NCBI GenBank assembly: GCA_001643675.2
Contig: LSRY02000057.1
Span: 2,501 to 66,500 of the forward strand
DNA: 64,000 nt
Reading direction: 5' to 3'
Origin: Monocercomonoides exilis
Taxonomy: Eukaryota; Preaxostyla; Oxymonadida; Polymastigidae
Part shown: positions 12,150-23,456 of the stretch, one piece after another
Layout of the letters: the number at the start of each line of letters is the position of its first letter
Position numbering within the stretch: the stretch's first letter is position 1
Made by a program: the position numbers and the translations under genes
Notes under the pieces: model-generated
Seen by the model: the letters and a program-made list of their open reading frames with translations, nothing else
What the model was told of the DNA's origin: nothing
Databases searched by the model: none

Positions 12150-14305
12150 TTGAATATTTCATCAGATGAAAACAAGACTATACAGGATTTTTCCGAAACA
12201 GGTCATTCACTGTTTGCTTCTGTCTCGTCTTCGTGGAGTTCTTCTTCTTCGTCGTCGTCGTCGTCTTCTGTTGCAAAAGAATCTTCATCTTCGTCGTTGT
12301 CATCATTTCATTCATCTTCATCTCCATTTAAATCAGATAATCGTTGGTTCGTGTTGCCAAAGAAAAGCTTGTGGAAGAGAGTGTCGGAGGAGGAGGAGAA
12401 GTGTATGGAGGGAGTGGAGGAGAGGAAGGAGATCGTTGTGGTGGACAAGGATGAGAGGATAGAAAGGAAAGGAAGATGTGGAATGAATGAGAGAAATGAA
12501 AAGAAAAAAAAGAAAGGAAGAGTATCTGGATTGGTAAGGAATGCGATGGAAGAGAAATTGAGTGAAGTCTTCGTTGTGGATGAGTCTGAAATTGAAGAAG
12601 AGGAGAAAGATGATTCATATAATCAAAGGTTCTCTCTCGAAACTCTCTCTTCCGATTCTTCTGATACTTATGATTCATCTGATTCATCTGTTGAGCTTGC
12701 CTTCAAGATACCCACATTCACTCAACTGAATGGAAATTCAATGGAAAGTCAGAACAGAGAAAATGATTTCCTTGGGTTGGACAATCACCCACCTTTGTTG
12801 AGATCGATATCTTCAATGTCATCATCGTCGTCATCTCCATCTTCTTCTCAAACAGTCACAGCCGATATGAGTGACTGGGAGAAACAACAATCAATGAAGG
12901 AAAAACAGAGAGAATGCAGCCCAAGAAGATGTCGAGCATTGGATTTGCTGAGAACTATGACAGAAGAACAGTTGAATGAGATGGATGTTGCAGGTCCGAT
13001 ATACAGTGAAAACACATTACGAAAACATGAATATGTTGAAGATATCTACATCACATACTGCAACATGAGAGGAATACCTGCCTTTCCATTGGATACAAGG
13101 AATGCTTCTGGTTTTCTTCTTGTCTTATTTCGATCTCGTTTATATGTTCGTTCATCCTCCGAAAACATCTTCACAAACTCTCTTAAACGCATGGACAAGA
13201 TATTCAATCAAACTTAAATTCCAATAGAAGAATCGATTTCAAAGGTTCTGCGAGAAGGAAGGCTAAACAAAACAGTGAAAAAAGATGGAATTGGGAAAGA
13301 ACATTTTCTCATGATCAAAGTGGAACGAGTCATCTCGAATTCAAACGATCAGCATCCTCTGAAAGCCTTGGAATCTTCTCTTTGGTTAGTTACAATAAGC
13401 ACTGGAGCAAGAGCAGTTTCAATTGAGAACGTGCAGCTGAGAGACATTGGTGCACATATTAATTCTGAGTCTGGTGAAACTCTCATCCTCAAAATCAATT
13501 TTCGAGTGACAAAGGGAAATCCACACAGGAACCACACAATCTCGCTGGAAGGAACTCTGGACGATCGTGCTGACACTAACGTGCTTTTCTGGCTGAATCA
13601 ACATCTGATTCAGATATTCAGTTTGGATCTTCTTGAGCGCAATTCTTTGGTTCTGAGTGAGGGAATGAGAACAAGGAAATTGTGGAATTTGTCAAGGGAT
13701 GCGATGTCTTAACATCTTCGTCGTCGTGCTCAGGATGCTGGATACCCACACGATCTCTTTTCATTTCACTCATTCAGAAGTGGATTCATGTGCTCCGCCA
13801 TTCTTGCCTCCGGCGTTGATGCACATTCAAGAGATTCGACATATATCTTCACAGCTGCTATTGCTGGTTGGATACCAAATTCGAAGGTTCAAAATAGATA
13901 TTCAAAACCAGCCATCACTGGGACCATCGTAACCAACAGAATCATAACCTCGAAAATCTCCAATGAGGTTGTTGACACTTCTCTCATCAATCCAGAAGCC
14001 TTCCATAATATCAGATTCAACAATGAAAAAGAGCACAATGTGAGTGAGAGGACAGCAATAATGTGGGTTCGGAGAGCTTTCAAGGATAGGATTAATATGG
14101 AGAGAGTAACTGCAACAACTGAACAGAGGACTGATGATAAACGAAAGAAATATTAATTGAGAGCTTGGAGAGATGCTCTATCGAGATGCATGAAGAATGA
14201 TGAAGAAATGGAAAGAGAGGCGAGTGTGATCTACACTCAACATCGAAACCTAAAAAAACATTCATTGCAGAAGTTCAATCTTCATGAATATTTGAGCAGA
14301 CATTG
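12150..14305 (+). pseudogene. Tyrosine recombinase, Crypton-like, longest copy (copy C)
   Basis: One reading frame runs from about 12150 to a TGA at 14303-14305, broken only by three in-frame TAA codons (13215-13217, 13710-13712, 14154-14156). The first ~260 codons are Ser-rich and acidic/basic low complexity. A core-binding region follows at about codons 260-355 (YSENTLRKHEYVEDIYITYC). Box I is SLWLVTISTGARAVS, the next strand is KGNPHRNHTISLEG, box II is FSFHSFRSGF, and the Tyr block is AGWIPNSKVQNRYSKP. The catalytic R, H-x-x-R and Y are all present. The first Met is uncertain; others lie at 12166 (another frame) and downstream. Without the three TAAs this would be an intact ~715-residue recombinase. 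Premature stops by point mutation are the simplest explanation. Confidence 0.8.
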
Positions 14306-14865
14306 AAATATATCATTCAAATGATAGATTTTTTGATTCTGGAGAAAGTGTGGATGATATTGTTGATGATTTACTTGGGTTCGTTTAGGATGAGGTTGAA
14401 GGATTGAAAGAAATGAAGAAATATCGAAGAAAGAATCCTTGTCCCTATGAGCACTCTTTGCATTAGGAAGTTGTTGAAAAAGGTTAAAAAAAAAAAATGT
14501 TCCCTTGGAGAGATGAAGAAGATTTTTAATAACTGAAAATGAATTTAAAAAAAGATATCATTTATATAAATGGATATAGAATTGCCAGGAAGATCACTTC
14601 TTGATTATTGAGATAAACTTAATAAATTTGAAGTTATTGAATGTCGGAATGATAAATAAATGGTTTGAAAAAAAAAATTATTAAATCAAACAAATACTTT
14701 TTTTCGTTCAAAGATAATAATAAATGACAATCTTTTTTATCTCTTTATGAACAATTGAAGAAAGTTGTTAATCATTATATGTTTCAGATGAAAACCTTTG
14801 TTTTGATGTTAAAAAAATATATATGAAACAAAAAAATAATGGAAAGTTAAATATTTATAATGTGT

Positions 14866-15103
14866 CGAATTTATTTCTGAAAAGATCCTTTTGTTTAATT
14901 TTCTTTTAAAGAAAAAATTTCATATTTTGATCAAATTTCTGTTTAAACGAACGATACTTCACTTTAATTGTATTAAATACGTTGTCAAGATTTTGTTTTC
15001 ATGACAGAGAAATTTGGTGAGTGGAAACAGAAATTTGATCGATATATGAACTTTTTATTCAATTTGTAAATTCAACGAATGGAACTTTTCAAAGAAATTT
15101 TGA
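14866..15103. mobile_element. Diverged foldback MITE (copy 3)
   Basis: The left arm (TTTCTGAAAAG ... TTTGTTTAATTTTC, then CATATTTTGATCAAATTTCTG) and the right arm (AGAAATTTGATCGATATATG ... ACTTTTCAAAGAAATTTT) match in reverse complement. They parallel the arms of the MITEs at 16540 and 50567, including the GTGAGTGGAAA block. Ends are approximate because the outer inverted repeat has eroded. Confidence 0.5.
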
Positions 15104-15198
15104 CAAATAGTCTTTTTCAAGGTAAACTTTTGAAAACATGCTGGAACTTGGGCGAAAAATTCCCAAGTCCCAGCTACACCAAAAATTTCTCTATCAAA

Positions 15199-15390
15199 AT
15201 GTCCACTTATAATCAAGATAGAAATTATCTGATTAATTGGGTTAATGATCTTATAACCATTAACCTTAATCGTCGCATCCTTGTTTTTCGTCTTCTTGCT
15301 GTTAACACGCCAGGTGCTGATGCGATGATTGCTGATCTGCTTTCAAAGATCAATGAATATGAAATTGTGATAAATGATCTCATTCATTAA
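15199..15390 (+). CDS. Small ORF, 63 residues, unknown
   Basis: The frame from ATG 15199 to TAA 15390 has a base composition less AT-rich than its surroundings and an even, protein-like composition (start MSTYNQDRNYLINWVNDL). It predicts an amphipathic helical peptide with no signal sequence or membrane span. The frame stays open upstream to 15079, but that part overlaps the diverged MITE, so the internal Met is preferred. No family is recognised. It could be an exon or a fragment of a longer decayed gene. Confidence 0.3.
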   Translation: MSTYNQDRNYLINWVNDLITINLNRRILVFRLLAVNTPGADAMIADLLSKINEYEIVINDLIH

Positions 15391-16539
15391 AAAGTGAAGG
15401 GAAAACACTCTGAAAGTGCAAATTAAAGAAGAACACATCTGTGTGATTATTTGTTCAATCTTTTATTTTTTCTAATTACAGATAATTGTGCTGTTTAAAA
15501 ACAGTTTGTTCTGTTGCAATTATTTTTTAAGCGAATTAAATTGCAATAATATATAAATCTGTTGTAATAGGAAAAAAAAGAAAGAAATATTCGTTATATG
15601 AATTTTCTTTTTTTTAAAGTTTTAAATTATTCTTTCAACAAACATATTTTTTCACCGAATTTTCAGATTGAAAAAAAAAAAAGAAATCAAAAATTATCTC
15701 CCATCTTTCTGAACAAACATTTTTATATGAAAAACATAAATGATATGGGACAAAATATTTGACTTCAGGCATTTTCATTGAAAATTTTTGATCTTTTGAT
15801 TAACTTTTTGTGATAAATATATTCGTTGAAAATGAGAACAACTTTTGAATTACGTGTGAGTTCACAAAACATTTCGTAATTGTTTCAGTGATGCTTGTTT
15901 TCACACATGAAAAAATAAATTATTTTGTAATCTGATAAAAATTTAAAAATATTATGAACAAAACAAATATTTTATAATTCGTGCAAAAGAAGCTTGAAAG
16001 TCCTTTTTTTCACCCATAAAGAAAAATATTTGATTATTCCTCAGCATTTCATTAATTTTTCAGTTCACATAAAAAAAAAGAAACAGAAAAAAACACATCA
16101 TGAACACCAAATTTTTCGTAAAGGAAATTGTTAATAAATAAAAAGTGGAAATTAAACGATAAGTTAATTTTAATAGGGCATGGTATTAAATTTCAAACTT
16201 TTTCGTTGTGATAAATCAATCTCAAGAAAATCATTTCGCGATTTAAAAATATGAAAAAAAAGAGATAGAATTATACAAATTTTGATGATGAGACAATTCA
16301 TTTTGTTATTATTTCAATAATGCCTGATGGCAGACAAAACATTTTAATCTTCCTTGAAACCTGAGAAGATTTTTAAAGTTGAGAGAAATATTTATCATAA
16401 TATTAGCAAAAATGTTTTGAAAATCTGAATATTTGCAATAATAATTGAAACAATAGTTTCTTGATGAAAATGACTATTCTTTTCGAAAAAAAAAAGTTAT
16501 TCTAAAAGAACTCGGAATATTTTAAAATTTTCTTCCATA
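15391..16539. other. AT-rich stretch, nothing recognised
   Basis: No frame of note on either strand. There are many A and T homopolymer runs. Confidence 0.45.
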
Positions 16540-16781
16540 TGTGTTATTATTTTTGAAAAGTCGCAAATGTTTAATTCTCAAATAAATCAAAAAATTCATA
16601 TTTTGCTCAAATTTTTGTTGATATACACTAAACTTCTCTAATATGGAATCTATTTCTGTATAATGCTATTTAACACATTCCTGTGAAGTTGCATGATCGG
16701 GAACCGAAATTTGATCAAGATATGAAATTTTTGATTTATTTGAAAATTAAACATTTGCGACTTTTCAAAAAGAATTACCCA
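16540..16781. mobile_element. Foldback MITE (copy 2), 242 bp
   Basis: The terminal inverted repeats are TGTGTTATTATTTTTGAAAAG... on the left and ...CTTTTCAAAAAGAATTACCCA on the right, with extended inner complementarity (TCGCAAATGTTTAATT against AATTAAACATTTGCGA). TA flanks both ends (16538-16539 and 16782-16783). The length equals that of the copy inside the transposase at 50567-50808. It codes for nothing. Confidence 0.8.
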
Positions 16782-17162
16782 TATTATGTTTTTATATTTA
16801 TGAACTTTCATTTTTGTTCAGTGAAAAAATATTTCTCTTCTTATTTTACTCAATCACACTTTTTGCGGAGTCGTGATTTTATTTTGGATGTTTTAATTCT
16901 TTGAAGAGAAATATCACAAACAAAAGAAAAATTTATGATAATTATTTCAAAAAGACGATGTTTTAATAATAATCATGAAAAAATATTCTTAAAAAAGAGT
17001 TACAACTTTCAAGTGTTCGTTTAACAACAATTAAGTTTATTCACAAACCGAAAATTCAGAAAAAGAAAAATAGGGATTCAATAATCATGACCCATCTTAT
17101 ATTTGAATTAATTTATATAAATAATAATTACCTTGAGTTAAAAATTAATTTTCTCAATTATT

Positions 17163-17221
<59 letters not shown>

Positions 17222-18568
17222 GTTCTTAATTCAATAACGTATATATAATCAATTATTTTTAACTTTTTTTCTTTTTTTTTAATGAAATTGCAAATTGAAA
17301 AAAAATAATTGAACCCATAGCCACTTCCAACTATTTTGGATTGTGATCATAAATTCCAAAAATTAATTTTTCAATGTCAATTTAAAAATTTTTGTTAAGT
17401 TTGTTTATCAGTGAATACATTCAAATCAAGGCCTATTGTTACTGAAGTTCACTTTTTCTTCAAATTTTTTCTTTTACTCCTATGGATAACGAAGAAATAA
17501 TGAAAAAAAATCATAATTTAATCTTAATTCATCACAGAAAGATGAAGGATTGATGAGTGATTCGAATGACTTTCCATTCATTCTCAATAGTTGTTGTGCC
17601 TTTCAAAGGCTTTGAAGATGAATGGAAAACATCCAAACTTACCCAATGTTTATTGAAGCACACGAAAGAATCCACAAATACAACAACATCCAAAATACTT
17701 GTCTCTCTCCTCATTATGATGAAACTGAAGTTGGGTTCGACAATAATCACTTTACTCCAAAACCCCATTCTCTCTTTCATTTGTTGAGAAATAGCCTTGT
17801 TGGTAAGTTTCTCGAGTGCATCTTCCAGCAAATTCGTCTTCCTCCTTCTTCTCTAAATCTCATTTCAACTGAAAGCAATATGGCCTTGAATGTGCAAATC
17901 TTCTGATAATATTAAATCAAATGAAAATATATCTTTTGATGTTTTAGCCAAATCAAACTTTGAAATCTCCATCTTTTCTATCGGAGCTGGCCTTCATCGT
18001 TTTCCTTTTTCACACAAAATTATTTTGCAATTGAAGCATTGATCATTAATCTTCTGCCATTCGGTAAGCATTTTCTCCATGTTCATATACATGTTCTTTT
18101 CTTTTGCAAGTATGTTTCACCCTTTGTCTTCTCTCAAGTTCCATTTGTGTATTTTCAATTTATTTCATTCCGAAATCAGAATTAAAATTCTCTTCATTAA
18201 CAAGAATTAATCACAACATCAGTTTTAGTGTATTTTGATATGAATTTTTGATGCAACGATCAAAAAATAACTTTTTTATTTATTCAGGAATAACAACCTA
18301 AATTGGGCTATTTTGCTCTTTTTCATAGTTAGCATTTATTTTTAATAAAGCTAATAATTTTGTTTGTTGATAAAATTTATTTTTTTTTTCGTTGCAACAG
18401 TATTATGATAAAAATAATTGCATTTAAAAAATTCAGGCTTTGAAAAGCGATCCATCAATGTTAAATAATTAATAGAATGAATTGTTTCAAAAGTTATATC
18501 ACTAAAAGTGGAATATTGGAGATGTTAACGAAGAATGAACTTTCTGGTTTGTTCATTTTCATATTTGA
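16782..18568. other. AT-rich stretch with pyrimidine tract; small two-strand ORFs
   Basis: This contains the T tract at 17164-17218. At 17532-17906 both strands are open for 75-99 codons (minus 17532-17831, plus 17622-17906). Neither translation matches a family I know, and I cannot say which strand, if any, is coding. Confidence 0.35.
17164..17218. repeat. Poly(T) tract, 55 bp
   Basis: An uninterrupted run of 55 T. It could be the A-tail of an old minus-strand retroposed sequence, but no retroelement is visible next to it. Simple slippage, or an assembly length error, is equally likely. Confidence 0.9.
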
Positions 18569-19740
18569 TTGAAAGGAAATAAAGTTTCTTGCTGTAATAA
18601 TACAGCTTTTGAAGAACAGTTTTTTGAAATGGTGCATTGCAATGAGATGGATCAGAAACAGAAAATTGAAGAAATGAATGAAATGATCGAAAACATCAAT
18701 GACAAAAATAAAAGTCCGTTTTCTCAACAGAACTATTTGATGCAATCAATGAAATGATTGAAGAAAAGAAGCTGTCAATGGAAAATGCGATTTATTTATT
18801 GAAGCTTCTTGGATATGACTATGCGATAAAGAATGTTTGGTTTAATCACTTTGAAAGATCTTTGCTGAACGAAAGATTTGAGAAGATGATTGTTGACGAT
18901 TAAAAGAAGAAAGAAGGAATGAATGAAAATATGCTTAACGATTTTTGCGAATGCCATATTTGTTTGCATTATGTCAACGAACAAATATCAAAAGAATTGT
19001 TATGAATTTGTATTCATTACATTATGAATATTGTTTTGAGTGGTGGGAAAAAACGAATAATCACGAAAAAAAGATGAAGTTGCATTATTGGTTTTGAGCG
19101 GGCTTGGCCCTTGGATTGTGTGCAAATGATTCTTTTCATTTGTCTTTTCATAGAATCTTTTAAAATTTTTCACGAAGAATATTGGACAAGAAATGTTCTT
19201 GAATGATGTCATGAGTTTAATAATGTGTCATCAAGAGCATCATAACCTTTCGCTGCTTGCCTATCAATCTATTTGGGTGTTTTTGATCAGCAGGGTTTAC
19301 GGAGAAAGAAGTCTGGAAAATGTGATTATGAGTTACCTTCATTTTGGGAAAGAGACAGTCAAAGAGTTGAATGAGCTGAAAGATTATGTCGATTGGAAGA
19401 AAAAAGAAAATGAGCTTGGAAAATTGAAAGAAATAAAAATAGTAATGAGATGGTTGGAAATAATTCAGTTTAATATTGTCTATCCATTATTTGAGAAAGA
19501 TGAATTTGCGAGATCGGTAATACGAATTGCAGATCTTTGCAGAGCAGCCAGGGGGGAACATAGAGACATCTTCGAGCGATGCTTTTCATTTTTGGTGGAT
19601 GTCTATGTGAAGGGAAAAAAAAAGCAATGAAGATTGTTTGATGAGTGAAGAAGTCATTGACTTCTTTTTGGAGGAAATGCATCAGCCAACAATTGACTGT
19701 GTTGTAAAAAGGAAAGCAGAAGCATTTTTAAAATCTTTGC
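18569..19740 (+). pseudogene. Decayed paralogue of the helical protein at 21300-22629
   Basis: Scattered frames on the plus strand match the intact minus-strand gene nearby. 18741-18900 encodes the NAIYLLKLLGYDYAIKNVWF segment and ends in TAA where the relative has Glu. 19193-19630 encodes the second-exon segment (CHQEHHNLSLLAYQSIWVF against YHQEHRNLTRHAYQSIWGF). Stops and frameshifts separate the pieces, while short stretches remain almost identical. The two genes are inverted about 1.6 kb apart, which suggests an inverted duplication followed by loss of one copy. Confidence 0.75.
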
Positions 19741-21299
19741 AATAAATTGAGGAGAAGAAAAAAGGAAAAAGAAAATGGGATGATGGAATTTTCTTCGTTT
19801 ATCCGAAAATTGCGGGACAGAAAGGACAAAGAAGGACGCGAAAAGGCAAAGCAAGAAATGATGATTTATAGAAAAATGAGAGATCAGACAGAAGAAGACA
19901 GATATTAATATCATGTTATCAGTTTCAATGGATTTATTTTTAAAAAGCTCTATGAAGCGAGATTCATCCATGAATCTGAATGGTTATTTTGTTCTTTGCT
20001 AATCATCAGACTTTATAAATTTGAAAAAAGATAGTTTCATCGTCATTTTCCTCTTCTGCTTCTTCTTCTTCATTTTGAATGTCCATGAAAACTGAAAAAT
20101 TGGAGAACGAATGGGAAAAGGCAAATGAAGACTTTTCAATTGAACAAATCAATCATTTGCGTCTAAGCTGTGAATTCATTCACTTCATCTTTTCAATTCA
20201 TTCTCAACAATCAAAAATGAAAGGTTTTTTATTTTCATGAACGCATTGCATTTTATTGGGCTTGAGAAAAAAGAGGGTTTGGGAGAATAGATTTTTGGAA
20301 CATTTCATGAATTGAAGAAAAATGGAGAGGAAAAGAAGAGAGAAAGGAAAAGAATAAATTTGAGTGGAGATTGAGGGAGATCAGTCAAGGAAACAGAATA
20401 AGGATGGAAAATGTTTGATGAATGAAGAAATATTTATTTATGCGACAACAAAGCAGCTGAAGGTGAAATTAAATTTTAGCAGAACTTTTGGTTGATTTTG
20501 TTAGAAAAGAATGTGAGTGAGTTGTCTTCTCTTTCTCCAACAATTATAAAAAGCAGATGAAAGCAGAATGATGAAAGAGAAAGGAAGAGAAAGAGATGGA
20601 ATCTGAGTGAAATTATAAAGAATTGCATTTGGAGATGAAATGAATGAAATGAGAATTAAAATGCAAGAAGAAGAGATAAAAGGAATGAAGAGAAAAGCGA
20701 AGGAAGACAAATAGGGAAGAAAAGAATTCAGAGATATGAAAAACTGAACAAAAAATGAAAAGAATGCGAAGAGCAATTAATTCTGATTGACTTGTTCTGT
20801 CATTCCCATTCTGAATTGGAGCATTGGATCAGCTTCTTTTTCAGCCATGTTTACAGTTGTTGTATTTGGTACTCACGAAGTTGATTGTTTGATAATTCAA
20901 CAAACATTTCTTCTTTGATGCCTTCATATTCTTCTCAAGAATTTTCATTTCATATTTTGCCTTCTCCTTCTCAAATTCAAAGAGAAAGTGATGAGAAAGA
21001 GTATCAACAGAGTTAGCGAGAGGGTAAAAGAGGAAATAAATGAACCGAAAAAATTTTTTCGAAGAAACGAATCTGTTTGAAGAAGATATGATGCAAATAT
21101 TCGTTCAACGAAGATTCTCGATGAAAACAATCGAAAAGAAAAGAAATGAATGGATTTTTTTGATTTTTCTTTTTTATTCAAAAAAGGAAACAAAAACATT
21201 AATAAAAATTCTTCAATTAATTTTTGTTGTTATTTTGTGAAATGATGAAAATTGAAAAAGACAGTTTTTGATTCACAAAATGAAATGAAATGAATTTGG
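19741..21299. other. Purine-rich decayed sequence between inverted paralogues
   Basis: On the plus strand this reads as Lys/Glu/Met-rich coiled-coil-like fragments broken by frequent stops (for example about 20570-20720). The minus-strand frames at 20501-20776 and 20945-21199 are the Phe/Leu/Ser-rich shadows of that purine bias. I see no intact gene. It may be remains of a coiled-coil gene. Confidence 0.4.
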
Positions 21300-22629
21300 T
21301 TAAACATTCACAAAATAATCTGAAATATTCAATGATAATTCATTATAGTTTTTGCTGTTCAAAAACTTTATAATTTTGAAAAAACTTGTGATGACATCTT
21401 CATATCCTTCTTCTTCTATCTTTTCAAACACTTTTCTTTTCGTTGTCTTTCTTTTTGCTTCTTCCATTTTAACTTTCTTTTTTCTTTTCAATAGCCCTGA
21501 AATTGCAATGAAAAACATCAAGCTGCAATATGCAATTTCGTTATTAAAAACTGGCTGCTGAATCCCCTCCAAAACAGCCTCAACAGATTCTCTTTTCAAC
21601 ATATCATCAACAGTCACAGCTTCATTTCTCACCACCGCTTCAAATAAATAAATGCATTGCTTGCAAATTTCTATGTGATGACCCTTTGCTTCCCGTAAGA
21701 CTCCCACAATACTCCCTATAAGCACGGTATTTACTTCATTCTCCAATTTGTATGCTGACAAGAAAGAATCAATTAAATCGATCCATTTCCTGATAATAAG
21801 CACTTCTTTCACTTCTGTTTCTTTCTTTCTTTCTTCTTCTTCTTTTCTCTTCCAGTCGACACATTGAGACAATTCTTCAATCTCTCTTGTTGCTTCCTTC
21901 ACAAAAAGAAGATCATTCACAACAACTTCTTCTAAACTTTCGTCTTTGAGTGAACGATAAATCAAAAACCCCCAAATAGACTGATACGCATGTCGAGTTA
22001 GGTTGCGATGTTCCTGATGATATTGGATTATCTCTTTGATTTCATTCAAATACAGTTTTTCTCCCACATCCTGATTTAAAATTGAAAGAATAAAAATGAT
22101 TGAAAAAATGAAATGGAAGATAACATGCATCATATCGAAGATAACTCAATCCCAACAATGCCATTTCCACTTCTTTTTGTGTATTTTCACCTTTCTCTTT
22201 CTTCAAGGCAACTTTCAGAAGACAGGACGCACAAATCGACATCAATTTTGACGAAGGTTTGACGTGAAGCAAAAGACAACATTCACAAAGGTCAATTTGT
22301 AATTTTTCATTTTTTTCATCTATTTTCTTCTTTTCTTCTTCAACAATCATCTTCTCAAATCTTTCGTTCAGCAAAGATCTTTCAAAGTGATTAAACCAAA
22401 CATTCTTTATCGCATAGTCATATCCAAGAAGCTTCAATAAATAAATCGCATTTTCCATTGACAGCTTCTTTTCTTCAATCATTTCATTGATTGCATCAAA
22501 TAGTTCTTCTGTAAAAATAGAATAAAAATCATCTTGATCCATTTCGTTTATGCATTCGTCCATTTCTTCGATTATCTGTTTCGTATTACCATTTGCACAC
22601 TCTTCCAGTTTACAAAGCAATTCTTCCAA
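21300..22629 (-). CDS. All-helical Glu/Lys-rich protein of unknown function, two exons
   Basis: Proposed exons are 22629-22129 and 22070-21300, giving 423 residues. Exon 1 starts MEELLCKLEEC. A Cys-x3-Cys / Cys-x2-Cys pattern (CASCLLK and CECCLLL) lies near residues 115-140. Exon 2 continues DVGEKLYLNEIKEIIQYHQE. The protein looks like tandem helical hairpins without signal peptide or membrane span, so it is probably cytosolic. No family name is known to me. The 58-base intron would be of the rare GC-AG type: no GT donor keeps phase, while GC after codon 167 gives an exact phase-0 join. A decayed inverted paralogue at 18569-19740 supports both exons as real coding sequence. The GC donor is the weakest part of the model. 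Confidence 0.65.
22071..22128 (-). other. Probable GC-AG intron
   Basis: On the minus strand the 58-base segment starts GCATGTTATC and ends TTTAAATCAG. A GT donor 4 bases downstream would break phase. Other introns modelled in this window are GT-AG. Confidence 0.45.
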
Positions 22630-23456
22630 AATAATGCAAACACATCAAATATTGTGCCTTCAAACAACAGTCACAATTTCCATACTTGAAAACTTATCTC
22701 CGAGAGACAGCTCCTGAGCATTATCATCATCAGATTTGTCTTCATCGTACATTTCCATTCTGTCTATTGTTGATAAAGGTCAATTTTCCGCAAAATTACA
22801 AATGAAAAACAGAAAAACAAACAAAAACAGCAAACATTGTTGATGATTGACAAAATTAAAAAATATTTGTCAAACTCAATTCCTTTGCCTTGTAAAAATC
22901 TATGTGAAAAAAGAAGTCACAAAGAAGCCACGATATAGGCTATATTTCGCCAAATACGAAAGAGTTTTATTTCTTTCTGATCGAGACAACAATAATTCAT
23001 TTCATTGAAATGGATGACATTTTTATGAAAAATTGAACAAATTGAGAAATATCCCATATATTTGCGTTGAAAAGAAATGAAATATCCATTTTCGCATTCT
23101 GAGCCACATATAGAAGTGAAAAGACTTTGAAAAGATCTTTGCAAAGAAGAGTCAAAAAAGCAACAATTTGTTGATTAATAATGTGCGCACTTTAATATCC
23201 CTTCAAAGATCAATTCAAGCGTTGATGTTTCATTTTTTTAGAACTCAAATTTTGAGTTATCTGGAAGCTTTCCTTCATTGAGATGATTCTTTGTGTAATA
23301 TCAAAGTGCTTGTTGGTTTCAGTGAACATTTCAAATATAATGTATTGAGCAAAGTTGTTTGCTGTTTGGATGTTTTTTTATTTAGTCCATTTCTTGAGGG
23401 GTTGTTCATGCGAAAGGAGGATTGATGGAGTGGATCAATTTTTCGTTATAACTCAC
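22630..23456. other. Intergenic, nothing recognised
   Basis: AT-rich DNA upstream of the helical-protein gene. The minus frame 22917-23144 has no recognisable content. The 5' part of the decayed ABCC gene may begin in here but cannot be recognised. Confidence 0.35.
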
